A DNA stretch of 64,000 nt from FEN-1297 sp021817845 (GTDB taxonomy: Bacteria; Bacteroidota; Ignavibacteria; Ignavibacteriales; Ignavibacteriaceae): NCBI GenBank assembly GCA_021817845.1, contig JAKAFW010000021.1:5872-69871 (forward strand), written 5' to 3'. Below are positions 52,995-61,163 of this stretch, piece by piece (the stretch's first letter is position 1; every line of letters starts with the position of its first letter). The notes under the pieces were generated by a model that was given only the letters and a program-made list of their open reading frames with translations, was not told the DNA's origin and made no database searches. The position numbers and the translations under genes are program-made.

Positions 52995-54581
52995 CTATTG
53001 AACAACTAAAATTTTTCCGTAAACCGGTGCATTAGAGCCTGCATCAACCCGGTAAAAATAAACTCCGTTAGGAACGATATTTCCGTTAGCGTCTTTGCCG
53101 TCCCAGTAATCAATTACTCCGTTTGAATTATCCACAAGGTGAGACGGATTTCCGCGTTGCGCATTTTCAATGACTGTTCTTACTATATTCATACTGAAAT
53201 TGAAAATCCTTATAGTTACGGGAACGCTCTGTCCGCCGGTACTGTATTTGATTTTTAAAATGTCAGTCCTTGGATCAAACGGATTTGGAAAAGCGTATGA
53301 TTGCGACTTCGATGAAACGGGCTGAGAAGCATAAAAAACTTTCCAAGTTCCTGACCACATATTGCCGCTGGAATTTTCGTCGATTCTTGCTAAGCCATCA
53401 GATGTTCCCACCCAGACACTGTTGCCCTGGAAGGCTGCAGAATATACCGCAGGACTCGTTAATGAAATATTAGTTGATGCATCGATTATAGAATTGGGTA
53501 ATACCCAATTTATACCGTTATCTTTAGTCCTGAATGCTCCGTCATCGGTGCATGAAATAACTTCTCCGCTGTCGCCGAAAGCAAAGTTATGAGCTTTTTC
53601 TCCGCTTAATGATGTCTTCCAATTGAGTCCGCCGTCGGAAGAATAACTGACACCATAAAATTCTGTAGAACCGTCAGCTTGCCAGGTAGCGCCCCATACT
53701 GTGCTATCGTATTGATTAAACCCCAGAGCGGTAACAAAATTTCCGCTGATTGGATTATTTTCGTTCGTGTGAGTAAACTTTACCCAACTCATACCCCCGT
53801 CTGTCGATTTATTTATTCCGTCAGCAGTTCCTACATAAAGAGTTGAATCATTTGTCGATATAACTGAGAATACTCTGTAATTCAAATTATCACCGGAACA
53901 AAAAGTTCCTGAGACTGGTTGTAAACAAAAATTTAATGTATCTGTTGGTTTAATTGAGTCAAGATTATCCGGCGGTAAAACAACTCTTTGCCAGGTTTGC
54001 CCCATATCAGTACTCTTTCTTAAGCCTCCTGCAAAAGTTGCAATCCAAATTGTGCCCGGTGTAAATGCTATATCATAAATTATATTTTGAACATCTACTG
54101 TAACTGGAAGCGCACGCAAATTATTAATTCCGTAGGTAACTATTGAATCGCTCTGTTTATCAACCGGCTGTGGTATCGAAATCCAAGTCTTCCCTCCGTC
54201 TGAAGTATATTTTAATCCGCTTCCGGTAGGGAGGTCTTGACCATTATCTGTTGTAGTGTGCGCGGTAGCTGCCCAAAAAATTCCATTATTGTATCCAATA
54301 GCAGAAACGCTTTCCGATCCAAAAGTTGTTGTACCTCCGAAGTTTGTCCAACTTGTCCCTCTGTCGGTTGAAACACTAACTCCGTTGTCTGTACCGAGCC
54401 AAACAGTATCGCCTTGAATAATCATATCGCTGATGCTATTGTTTGACGGAGTTCCGTTTGCCTCTACTTTTCCCATTTCCCTGTCCTGTGTCATAATAAA
54501 TGAATGAGGGGCAAATTGAGAAAAAGACTCTTTTATAATTAATAATGAAAAAAGAATCGTTATTAGAATTTTTAATTTCAT
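52995..54581 (-). CDS. Secreted Asp-box (BNR) beta-propeller protein with FlgD-like/T9SS tail
   Basis: 528 residues; signal peptide to ~22 (SFSQ). At least six Asp-box repeats: STDRGTSW, TSDGGKTW, STDMGQTW, STDGGMSW, SSDGGLNW and TKDNGINW, each at a propeller blade turn. The C-terminal ~95 residues (AFPNPFDPRTDILKIKYS ... NGVYFYRVDAG) resemble the FlgD-Ig/T9SS type A tail. This predicts a surface or secreted propeller. Asp-box propellers occur in sialidases, sortilin-like and photosystem-assembly proteins; no catalytic residues could be assigned, so the function is open. Its start overlaps the stop of the lipoprotein gene by 4 bases. Confidence 0.82.
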   Translation of the reverse strand: MKLKILITILFSLLIIKESFSQFAPHSFIMTQDREMGKVEANGTPSNNSISDMIIQGDTVWLGTDNGVSVSTDRGTSWTNFGGTTTFGSESVSAIGYNNGIFWAATAHTTTDNGQDLPTGSGLKYTSDGGKTWISIPQPVDKQSDSIVTYGINNLRALPVTVDVQNIIYDIAFTPGTIWIATFAGGLRKSTDMGQTWQRVVLPPDNLDSIKPTDTLNFCLQPVSGTFCSGDNLNYRVFSVISTNDSTLYVGTADGINKSTDGGMSWVKFTHTNENNPISGNFVTALGFNQYDSTVWGATWQADGSTEFYGVSYSSDGGLNWKTSLSGEKAHNFAFGDSGEVISCTDDGAFRTKDNGINWVLPNSIIDASTNISLTSPAVYSAAFQGNSVWVGTSDGLARIDENSSGNMWSGTWKVFYASQPVSSKSQSYAFPNPFDPRTDILKIKYSTGGQSVPVTIRIFNFSMNIVRTVIENAQRGNPSHLVDNSNGVIDYWDGKDANGNIVPNGVYFYRVDAGSNAPVYGKILVVQ

Positions 54582-55369
54582 TGTACAACAACGTTGTGAA
54601 TAATTTTATTGCTCAACTTACCACTAAAATTTTTTGCTTGAAATTCAAACCGGTAAGTTCCTTTAGTAACTCCTTGAGGAGGAAGCACTATATAGGTGGA
54701 ATATATTCCGTCTCCGGCTATCTTGTCTCCGAACGTCCCATCGTCATGCAGTAGGATTGGATTGGTTGAAGACGGATGCCCGTCCGGGGGAATAAATGAA
54801 TTAAAGAAAACAGATGCTACATCCCACAAACCAACGCTGTCTTGAACCTTAACCGATACAAAAAGCGTGTCATTCAGAACGCCTATTTTTGCAGTATCCG
54901 GGCAAACTAAATTAGATATTATTGGTGCCGGATTGTTAAGACCGTTGTTATATTGAAATGAATGAATTCCAACGGTCGCCGTATTTCCATTTATATCTGT
55001 AACATAATATTTGATTTGATACGTGCCAGAAGGATAATATTGGGTCATCGGGAAAGTTGATATGTAAATATTGAATCCTGGATAAGACTCTATTGGTAAT
55101 GCTGTCTCAGGATTTAGCACTATTGGCGCTGTATTTAAAGTCGAATTATCAGGACCGATAATATCGCAAGAGACTGAACTAACATCAGAGCTCTTTTCTA
55201 AAGATATTCCGAGATGATATAAAGAGTCACTTGGCGAATATGAAAATGTGGCAGCATTGCTCATGCTTATAACTTGATAAGCAACCGGTTGAGGATCGAC
55301 TATAGTGTTGTAATCTTTTTGGCATCCCCAAAAGAATAAAGGTATAATAAGCAAAATATATTTTTTCAT
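54578..55369 (-). CDS. Lipoprotein with Ig-like extracellular domains
   Basis: The start at 55369 gives a canonical lipoprotein signal (MKKYILLIIPLFFWGC). An in-frame ATG at 55432 overlaps the upstream stop as ATGA and would add 21 residues; translational coupling may favour it, signal peptide shape favours 55369. The mature part is all-beta, with YPSGTYQIKYYVTDINGN, a middle PAPIISNLVCPD segment and a C-terminal DDGTFGDKIAGDGIYS loop typical of bacterial choice-of-anchor modules. No enzymatic motif. It lies between the membrane protease and the propeller protein. Confidence 0.7.
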   Translation of the reverse strand: MKKYILLIIPLFFWGCQKDYNTIVDPQPVAYQVISMSNAATFSYSPSDSLYHLGISLEKSSDVSSVSCDIIGPDNSTLNTAPIVLNPETALPIESYPGFNIYISTFPMTQYYPSGTYQIKYYVTDINGNTATVGIHSFQYNNGLNNPAPIISNLVCPDTAKIGVLNDTLFVSVKVQDSVGLWDVASVFFNSFIPPDGHPSSTNPILLHDDGTFGDKIAGDGIYSTYIVLPPQGVTKGTYRFEFQAKNFSGKLSNKIIHNVVVQ

Positions 55370-55428
55370 TTGTGGAAATATTGTCCTATACCTAAACATG
55401 CTCAAGGTAAAAAAAATTATACTCTTAA

Positions 55429-56442
55429 TCATTTAGGTACCACAATCGCAAACGGAGTTGCTGAAAAAGAAATTATCAATATAAAAAAACTTAAGTAACC
55501 GAGAAATTTCCTCATTACATCGAGTTCTTCTTCATCATGAACAGGAGGATGTTTAAGCTTTATTACAATTAACAGAACCATTGCCCATAAAAGCCAGCCA
55601 GACCATCCGGTGGAATAACTTAAATCAAATATTTCATCCAATAATCCCATTATCCCAAGTGCAGCTAAAATAACAAATGAAATTAAGGCAATATTAAAAT
55701 GTCTTTTCTCACCGAACATTGCGTATGCAATATGGCCTCCGTCAAGCTGTCCTATGGGGATCATGTTCATAGATGTCACAAATAACCCAAACCATCCTAC
55801 ACACAAATAGGGATAATGATAAATCTCCGACATAGGCGGGAAGAATTGATTGCTGTGTACAAATATTATTTTGAAAAAGGAAAATAAAATAGTGTTGCCG
55901 AAAATTAGATCCAATCCATTCTTGCTGTAATCAGGAGAAAAATAATCTGGATGTATTGCTAATAAATATTCGATGCCCGGAACATGAGTAAATCCATATA
56001 CCAATACTATTAAACATGCTACGAATCCTGCAAGAGGTCCCGCAATACCGATGTCAAACATAGCTTTTTTTGACGGGATAATTGATTTGGTTTTTATAAC
56101 AGCACCCATTGTCCCGAAGTTTAGAAAGATCGGAATCGGAGGAAATGGTATGTAATAAGGTAGGGTCGCTTTTACCTTGTGATACATTGCAGCAAAATAA
56201 TGTCCGAACTCATGAAAGGAAATGATGAACATTATTGAAATAGAATAGGGGAGGCCTTTTAGAATAAACGACATTTGATAAGGACCAGGCTGACCGCTAA
56301 TCCACTGTGCTCCTGCTAATGTGGTTGTAATAAAAGTAATCAAGAACAATGCTATATGGAGAAGATAATTATTTCTATCGCGTTGCGGTGCTTGAAGCAA
56401 CCCGTCTTGATCTTCATATGTATTTGGGTAGTTATTTGGCAT
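55429..56442 (-). CDS. Site-2-protease family (M50) membrane metalloprotease
   Basis: 337 residues with several membrane spans. The zinc motif HEFGH is at 77-81 inside a hydrophobic segment; the second metal motif is in PIGQLDGGHIAYAMFG. There is no PDZ domain, so it differs from RseP. Such enzymes cut membrane-embedded substrates, often anti-sigma factors or signal remnants. It lies 2 bases from the DUF1207 gene and overlaps the long form of the lipoprotein gene. Confidence 0.9.
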   Translation of the reverse strand: MPNNYPNTYEDQDGLLQAPQRDRNNYLLHIALFLITFITTTLAGAQWISGQPGPYQMSFILKGLPYSISIMFIISFHEFGHYFAAMYHKVKATLPYYIPFPPIPIFLNFGTMGAVIKTKSIIPSKKAMFDIGIAGPLAGFVACLIVLVYGFTHVPGIEYLLAIHPDYFSPDYSKNGLDLIFGNTILFSFFKIIFVHSNQFFPPMSEIYHYPYLCVGWFGLFVTSMNMIPIGQLDGGHIAYAMFGEKRHFNIALISFVILAALGIMGLLDEIFDLSYSTGWSGWLLWAMVLLIVIKLKHPPVHDEEELDVMRKFLGYLSFFILIISFSATPFAIVVPK

Positions 56443-56444
56443 TT

Positions 56445-57275
56445 TTATAAATCGAAATTAAATCCAAGAGAAGCGTAGTTCTCATTCAAATCGTAATAAA
56501 GTCCGTGTATGCTTTTCCCTGAAGTGTAAGATAATAGGATACTGAACCCTTTCCCGTCGTATGATCCGAATTTTATTCCTGCTTCAAAAATATTATTACC
56601 GGTGTATTTAGCAATCTCGCTTAGCTTAAAATCATCAGCAAGAAAAGGAGTAATATTATTTCCGGCTAAGTTAACTATGTAATAATCAAACCCCGCTTGA
56701 TAAATTTCTTTGCCTATTGTTGTAGGTATTCGGTGGAATAAATATGTGAACCCTCCGTAAACACGGAAAGTATTTATTGCATAGAAAGGTAAAGCTTCGA
56801 TAAATTCCCTGCTGTAGACAAAAGGTACTCTGCCGTTGCGCCATACGGAATTTTGTCCGTCATAGCTTCCATCAACTAAATGCGCGCTGATATGACTAAG
56901 TCGAATTCTAAACCCGTATGTTTGGTTATCCTGGATAATTTTATAGCCGGAATTGATCCCAAAAAAATAATCTATAGTCTCAACCGGGAAACGGAAATTA
57001 TCTTCACTTCTTAATCGAGTGAATGTGAAAATATCTGCCCCGAATGAAAGTGTCGAATTCCCTTTTTGTACCTGATAAATATCCGAGGTAAGTCCGGCGT
57101 CAAGTCGTATTTTTTTCTCACCGAATAAATAGGAAAATCCGTCGCGGGCTTCAAGTATATTTGCAGTGAATGGTTTAATATTTAATTTATTTGGAAACCA
57201 GGTCTCAGAAGATTGTGCAAATGAAAATTTTGTTATTATAGCAATTATTATAAGGATAAAGGAACATTTCCGCAT
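56445..57275 (-). CDS. DUF1207-family outer membrane protein
   Basis: 276 residues; signal peptide to ~21 (FSFAQ). The N-terminal region FPNKLNIKPFTANILEARDG and the barrel-like remainder (RIRLSHISAHLVDGSYDG, YGGFTYLFHRIP, ENYASLGFNFDL) fit DUF1207, which is found in outer membrane proteins of unknown role in this phylum. It directly abuts the radical SAM gene (no gap), so they are co-expressed. Confidence 0.75.
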   Translation of the reverse strand: MRKCSFILIIIAIITKFSFAQSSETWFPNKLNIKPFTANILEARDGFSYLFGEKKIRLDAGLTSDIYQVQKGNSTLSFGADIFTFTRLRSEDNFRFPVETIDYFFGINSGYKIIQDNQTYGFRIRLSHISAHLVDGSYDGQNSVWRNGRVPFVYSREFIEALPFYAINTFRVYGGFTYLFHRIPTTIGKEIYQAGFDYYIVNLAGNNITPFLADDFKLSEIAKYTGNNIFEAGIKFGSYDGKGFSILLSYTSGKSIHGLYYDLNENYASLGFNFDL

Positions 57276-58271
57276 TTATATTTTTTCCGCTTTGTTGAAT
57301 GTTTTTTTATTTAATTTTTGTTTAATCAGCTTATTATAGCCATACTTAAATTTTGATGTAAGACTTATAAAAGAATAATAATTAGTTGGAAAAGCAAACG
57401 AAGGCTCAAAGTAACAATTTACAGTGCAGCCTTGACAGAATTCAAATTTCCCTTCCATTTGTTTGTAGTACTTTAATTTCTCCGACTCGCGGATTTCTTT
57501 TATCGGTCTGTCAATTGGAATCCTTTCGTTTTCAAAATGATAGCAGGGAAGTATTATTTCATTATTCGGAGAAATTACAACCACACGTGAGACTGCCTTA
57601 CAACTTGGATCGTCAATTTTGTTTCCTCCGTCCCTTCTTAGTTTTATGAACCCTTTATTCATGTAGACATCAATCTTGCCGTCAATATAATTCTCAATAT
57701 AATCCATCGCATCATTTGAAAGTCCCGGATTGCCAAAATATGAGAATACCGGGTTGACAATTAAAAGAAGTCCATATCTGGAGGCAATCTCGTGCATACG
57801 TGGAAGTTTCTTGTAGGTTTCGTTTGTAACAGTGAATAAAATATCCGGGTATTCACCTAGCGACTTTGCAATCTCAATGCTCTTCAAAACGCTTCCGAAA
57901 CAATTAACTTTTCTGATTTTGTTATGTTCTTCTTCATCGGGAGAGTCTAAGGAAAAATGAAGGAGATTAATTTTACCGGCTAACTTCTCTGCAAATTTCG
58001 GATAAAGTAATCCATTGGTTGTAATGCTCGTCTGCATTTTTAACCCCTTTGCAAACTCCGCCATTAAATGAATCTCTTTATGAAGAAGTGGCTCCCCGCC
58101 TGTTAAGTCAATAAACTTTACTCCAAGCGCGGCAAGTTGTTGAACATTGGATTTGAAATCTTCTAACTTTGCGAATGGTGTGTCTTTGAAATTTTCATGA
58201 ACACCAAAATGGCAAAACTCGCAAAAAGCATTGCAGCGATAAGTTAAATAATAATTACACAGCAAGATCAT
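57276..58271 (-). CDS. Radical SAM enzyme with auxiliary cysteine cluster
   Basis: 331 residues. The [4Fe-4S] motif CNAFCEFC lies right at the N-terminus (Cys13, 17, 20), followed by FIDLTGGEPLLHKEI and TSITTNGLLYPKFA, typical of SPASM-like radical SAM proteins. C-terminal cysteines (DDPSCKAV, CQGCTVNC) could hold an extra cluster. The C-terminal stretch is basic. It lies between the DUF1207 gene and a GT2 (4-base overlap). The substrate is unknown; radical SAM proteins of this shape modify peptides or lipids. Confidence 0.85.
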   Translation of the reverse strand: MILLCNYYLTYRCNAFCEFCHFGVHENFKDTPFAKLEDFKSNVQQLAALGVKFIDLTGGEPLLHKEIHLMAEFAKGLKMQTSITTNGLLYPKFAEKLAGKINLLHFSLDSPDEEEHNKIRKVNCFGSVLKSIEIAKSLGEYPDILFTVTNETYKKLPRMHEIASRYGLLLIVNPVFSYFGNPGLSNDAMDYIENYIDGKIDVYMNKGFIKLRRDGGNKIDDPSCKAVSRVVVISPNNEIILPCYHFENERIPIDRPIKEIRESEKLKYYKQMEGKFEFCQGCTVNCYFEPSFAFPTNYYSFISLTSKFKYGYNKLIKQKLNKKTFNKAEKI

Positions 58272-59362
58272 CTGTATTCTCTTTCCTTCCAGATAACTTT
58301 CCGGCTGGCTGCAATTGCAAATGGGATTAACACTACGTAAATAATATAATATACTTGAAAGTTGAAAAAATATTTTAAATTCTTCTGGATGCCTAAGGCT
58401 TTATGAACCGGGTACAAAACTAAATAGTCAATAGTTATTTTGAAGACTAGCAAATATAGCCACACCGGAGAGAAAAATAAAGGCGTAAGCAATAAGCATA
58501 AATTTGTTAAAAATCCCCAAACAATAATTGAATATCCTCTAATAGGAATATCAAGTCCGCCGACCGACCACCGCTTTTTCTGGCTGTATAGTTCTCTCAA
58601 ATTTTTGCATGGTGTCGAAGTGATTAAGCTGTTTTTATCAAGGGGGAAAATTATTTTATATTTTTTCAACTTGTAAATCGCTTGCAATAAGTTGAAATCC
58701 TCCGTAACGCTGAAAGGAAGATTTTCATATCCGCCTGCTTCAAAGTATACGCTTTTACGGTATGACATATTATTCCCTATACAGCTTACCGGTTTCTGAA
58801 AATTTATTGTTCCTGCAGCTGCAGTTAATAAATAAATAAAATCAATTGCCTGCATTCCGCTAAAACCGTCATAAACTGATTGGGTTGTAAACCCGTTTAC
58901 TATTGCAACGTCTTTTTGATAATAGGAGGCAATATTAGAAGCCCACTGGGGATTTACTTCACAGTCTGCGTCAGTTGTTAATATTATTTCACCTTTTGCA
59001 ATCTCAATTCCGTTTGCTAATGCGTTTGTTTTCCCTTTTAACCTTCCGATTTCTTTTTTTGTTACTATCTTCTTAAAATTTGATTTGCCCGAGATGAATT
59101 CGTCAATTAACTTTCCTGTTGTATCGGTTGATTTATCATCGACAAGAATTATCTCTAATTTCCCTTCGGGGTATATAAGATTATCAAGTGATTTCAGACA
59201 TCGTAAAATATTCTCTTCTTCGTTTCGAGCGGCTACAACTATCGACGCTTTCGGAAGCTCGTTTTCACTCAACTGGGAAAATTTTTTCCTTATGCCTATA
59301 ATAAAAAGCACAGATTGAATAAAATATCCGCATACTGCAATTAAGAAAATTATTTCAAACAT
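58268..59362 (-). CDS. Membrane-bound family 2 glycosyltransferase
   Basis: 364 residues. An N-terminal membrane span is followed by the GT2 domain: ASIVVAARNEEENILRCL, IILVDDKSTDTT, ILTTDADCEVNP and the acceptor-site motif QKKRWSVGG (QxxRW class). At least two C-terminal spans follow. This is the layout of processive or polyprenyl-linked GT2 enzymes that build polysaccharide or glycolipid at the inner membrane. It overlaps the radical SAM gene by 4 bases and the deacetylase gene by 13 bases. Together with the NodB deacetylase it suggests an N-acetylhexosamine-containing product. Confidence 0.88.
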   Translation of the reverse strand: MFEIIFLIAVCGYFIQSVLFIIGIRKKFSQLSENELPKASIVVAARNEEENILRCLKSLDNLIYPEGKLEIILVDDKSTDTTGKLIDEFISGKSNFKKIVTKKEIGRLKGKTNALANGIEIAKGEIILTTDADCEVNPQWASNIASYYQKDVAIVNGFTTQSVYDGFSGMQAIDFIYLLTAAAGTINFQKPVSCIGNNMSYRKSVYFEAGGYENLPFSVTEDFNLLQAIYKLKKYKIIFPLDKNSLITSTPCKNLRELYSQKKRWSVGGLDIPIRGYSIIVWGFLTNLCLLLTPLFFSPVWLYLLVFKITIDYLVLYPVHKALGIQKNLKYFFNFQVYYIIYVVLIPFAIAASRKVIWKEREYR

Positions 59363-60000
59363 TCGGCGGGGTTCCCGATTTCAAATCCTTTTTTATTCAC
59401 TTCTTCCATTATTAATTTTATCGAATCCACAATGATTCTTTTCGACCTTCGGCTATCGTGAAGAACTATGATCGAATTATTCTTTATATATTTATTGACG
59501 GCAAAATTAACAAGATTTATATCATTTCGGTAATCATAAGTCAACAGCGACCACATTACGTTCTTTAATTTTTTTTCTGCCATAACTTTTTGTGTTCGAA
59601 AATTAAATCTCCCGTGCGGAGGTCTAAAATATTTAACCCGGTAATTATGAATGTCTTCAAGTATCCGGTTAAATAAATCAATCTGACTCTTTAATTCAAG
59701 ATTACTTAAACGTGTAATAATTTCATGGCTATAAGTATGGTTTCCAATTTCATGTCCTTCGCTTAAAATTTCCGAAATTAAACTGGGATTATTTTTAACA
59801 TTTTCTCCGACGCAAAAGAAGATAGATTTTACTTTGAATTCTTCTAAAGTCCTTAAAATCATTTGAGTCGTGTCCGGCATAGGTCCATCATCAAAAGTTA
59901 AAAGAATTTTTCTTACTGAACTATTCCAAACAAAATCTTTGAAAAGGAATTTTATTGCCAAAGGCGGATCGTAAAAATATTTCAAGGAGTAATTCTTCAC
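59350..60000 (-). CDS. NodB-family polysaccharide deacetylase
   Basis: 216 residues with the NodB motifs in order: TFDDGP (35-40), NHTYSHE, RPPHGRFNF, a Trp/Asp motif (WSLLTYDYRND) and VLHDSRR. No clear signal peptide, so it may act in the cytoplasm or be membrane-associated. Such enzymes remove N-acetyl groups from GlcNAc-containing polymers or lipids. It overlaps the GT2 gene by 13 bases and the TPR gene by 4 bases. Confidence 0.9.
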   Translation of the reverse strand: MKNYSLKYFYDPPLAIKFLFKDFVWNSSVRKILLTFDDGPMPDTTQMILRTLEEFKVKSIFFCVGENVKNNPSLISEILSEGHEIGNHTYSHEIITRLSNLELKSQIDLFNRILEDIHNYRVKYFRPPHGRFNFRTQKVMAEKKLKNVMWSLLTYDYRNDINLVNFAVNKYIKNNSIIVLHDSRRSKRIIVDSIKLIMEEVNKKGFEIGNPAECLK

Positions 60001-61004
60001 TTTTTAACTTTTGCCTTTTCAGCCGGAGGTTTGACAGACTTTTGAGGATGCTTTTTATCTATCTGTTTATGAAATTTTGGCTGATTTGTTTTCTTGCAGT
60101 ACTTTTCAATTGCAGCGTAAGCATCAAAGTATCCCATCTTCCCGGCTCGTTCAAGGTCGGGACACGCACCTTTTTTTTCACCTTTATCTATCATAGTCAT
60201 GCCGCGCTTAAAATAAGCCTTTGATTCATCCGGGTACAATTCAATAATTTTTGAGAAATCATTTAATGCGCTATCATATTTGTTGACGACTCTAAACGCA
60301 TCACCTCTAAAATAATAGGCATCTTTATTAGTCGAATCAATCTCGATAACCTTTGTAAAATCCTCTATTGCGTAATCAAATCCTCCGAGTAAAGCAAAAT
60401 CGAATCCACGAATTAAATATGTGTTCGAATCTTTAGGATTAAGTTCAATTGCTTTTGTATAATCTTCAATCGCACCGGGATAATCTTGAAGTTCTCCTTT
60501 AGTGTTACCGCGATTTACGTATGCCTTCTCGTTATTTGGATTCAGGACAATTGAAGAATTATAATCTTTAAGCGCGGACTTAAAATCACGTTTTGTAGAT
60601 TCAACATAAGCCCGGCTGAAATATGTAAGGTAGTTACTAGAGTCCAGCTCTATTGCATTATTAAAATCGGATTCGGCTTTTACATATTCCTCGAGATAAA
60701 TATATTCAATTCCCCGGTTTAGATATGATAATGAATCTTTATCGTTCAGTTTAATTGCTTTGGAATAAGCTTCGATTGCCTTTTTATGATTTGCCATTGA
60801 ACCATAAGCTTTAGCCAGGCTAAAATACAGCTTGTAATCATTGGGATTTTTATTGATAGCAAGTTGAAATTTATCAAGTGCAGCAGGATAATTTCGTGAT
60901 TGATAATCTTTCTCCCCAAGTATATAATAATTATTTACGGTCGAACAGCTTTCAATTATAGAAACCAATGCGATAATTGAAAGAATATAAAATTTCTTTT
61001 TCAT
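59997..61004 (-). CDS. TPR-repeat lipoprotein
   Basis: The ATG at 61004 is preferred over an upstream TTG at 61028 because it begins with a lipoprotein-like signal (MKKKFYILS... IIESC). About eight TPR units follow, for example PAALDKFQLAINKNPNDYKLYF, YAINRG-like YLNRGIEYIYLEEYVKAESD and GAIEDYTKAIELNPKDSNTY. The C-terminus is Lys/Pro-rich (HPQKSVKPPAEKAKVKK). TPR lipoproteins usually scaffold protein complexes. It is the first gene of the minus-strand cluster and lies just below a terminator, so the promoter should be between 61005 and 61084. Confidence 0.85.
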   Translation of the reverse strand: MKKKFYILSIIALVSIIESCSTVNNYYILGEKDYQSRNYPAALDKFQLAINKNPNDYKLYFSLAKAYGSMANHKKAIEAYSKAIKLNDKDSLSYLNRGIEYIYLEEYVKAESDFNNAIELDSSNYLTYFSRAYVESTKRDFKSALKDYNSSIVLNPNNEKAYVNRGNTKGELQDYPGAIEDYTKAIELNPKDSNTYLIRGFDFALLGGFDYAIEDFTKVIEIDSTNKDAYYFRGDAFRVVNKYDSALNDFSKIIELYPDESKAYFKRGMTMIDKGEKKGACPDLERAGKMGYFDAYAAIEKYCKKTNQPKFHKQIDKKHPQKSVKPPAEKAKVKK

Positions 61005-61084
61005 TCCAAAGTGATTTAATTTTTTCAAAGGGAATTTAGTGAATGAGTGATTAAAATTCTCTACAAATCACTATGAATATAGGC

Positions 61085-61115
61085 AAAAAAAACTCCGTGC
61101 ATTTAACACGGAGTT
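61085..61115 (-). terminator. Intrinsic terminator of the outer membrane receptor gene
   Basis: On the minus strand a perfect 9-bp stem (AACTCCGTG pairing with CACGGAGTT, 61091-61099 and 61107-61115) with a 7-base loop, followed by a run of T (61085-61090). It ends transcription from 61164-63620 and separates it from the downstream cluster. Confidence 0.9.
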
Positions 61116-61163
61116 CCTCTTATCCTTACAACATTGGTGGTTAGACCTCAGTAATAAGAAATA

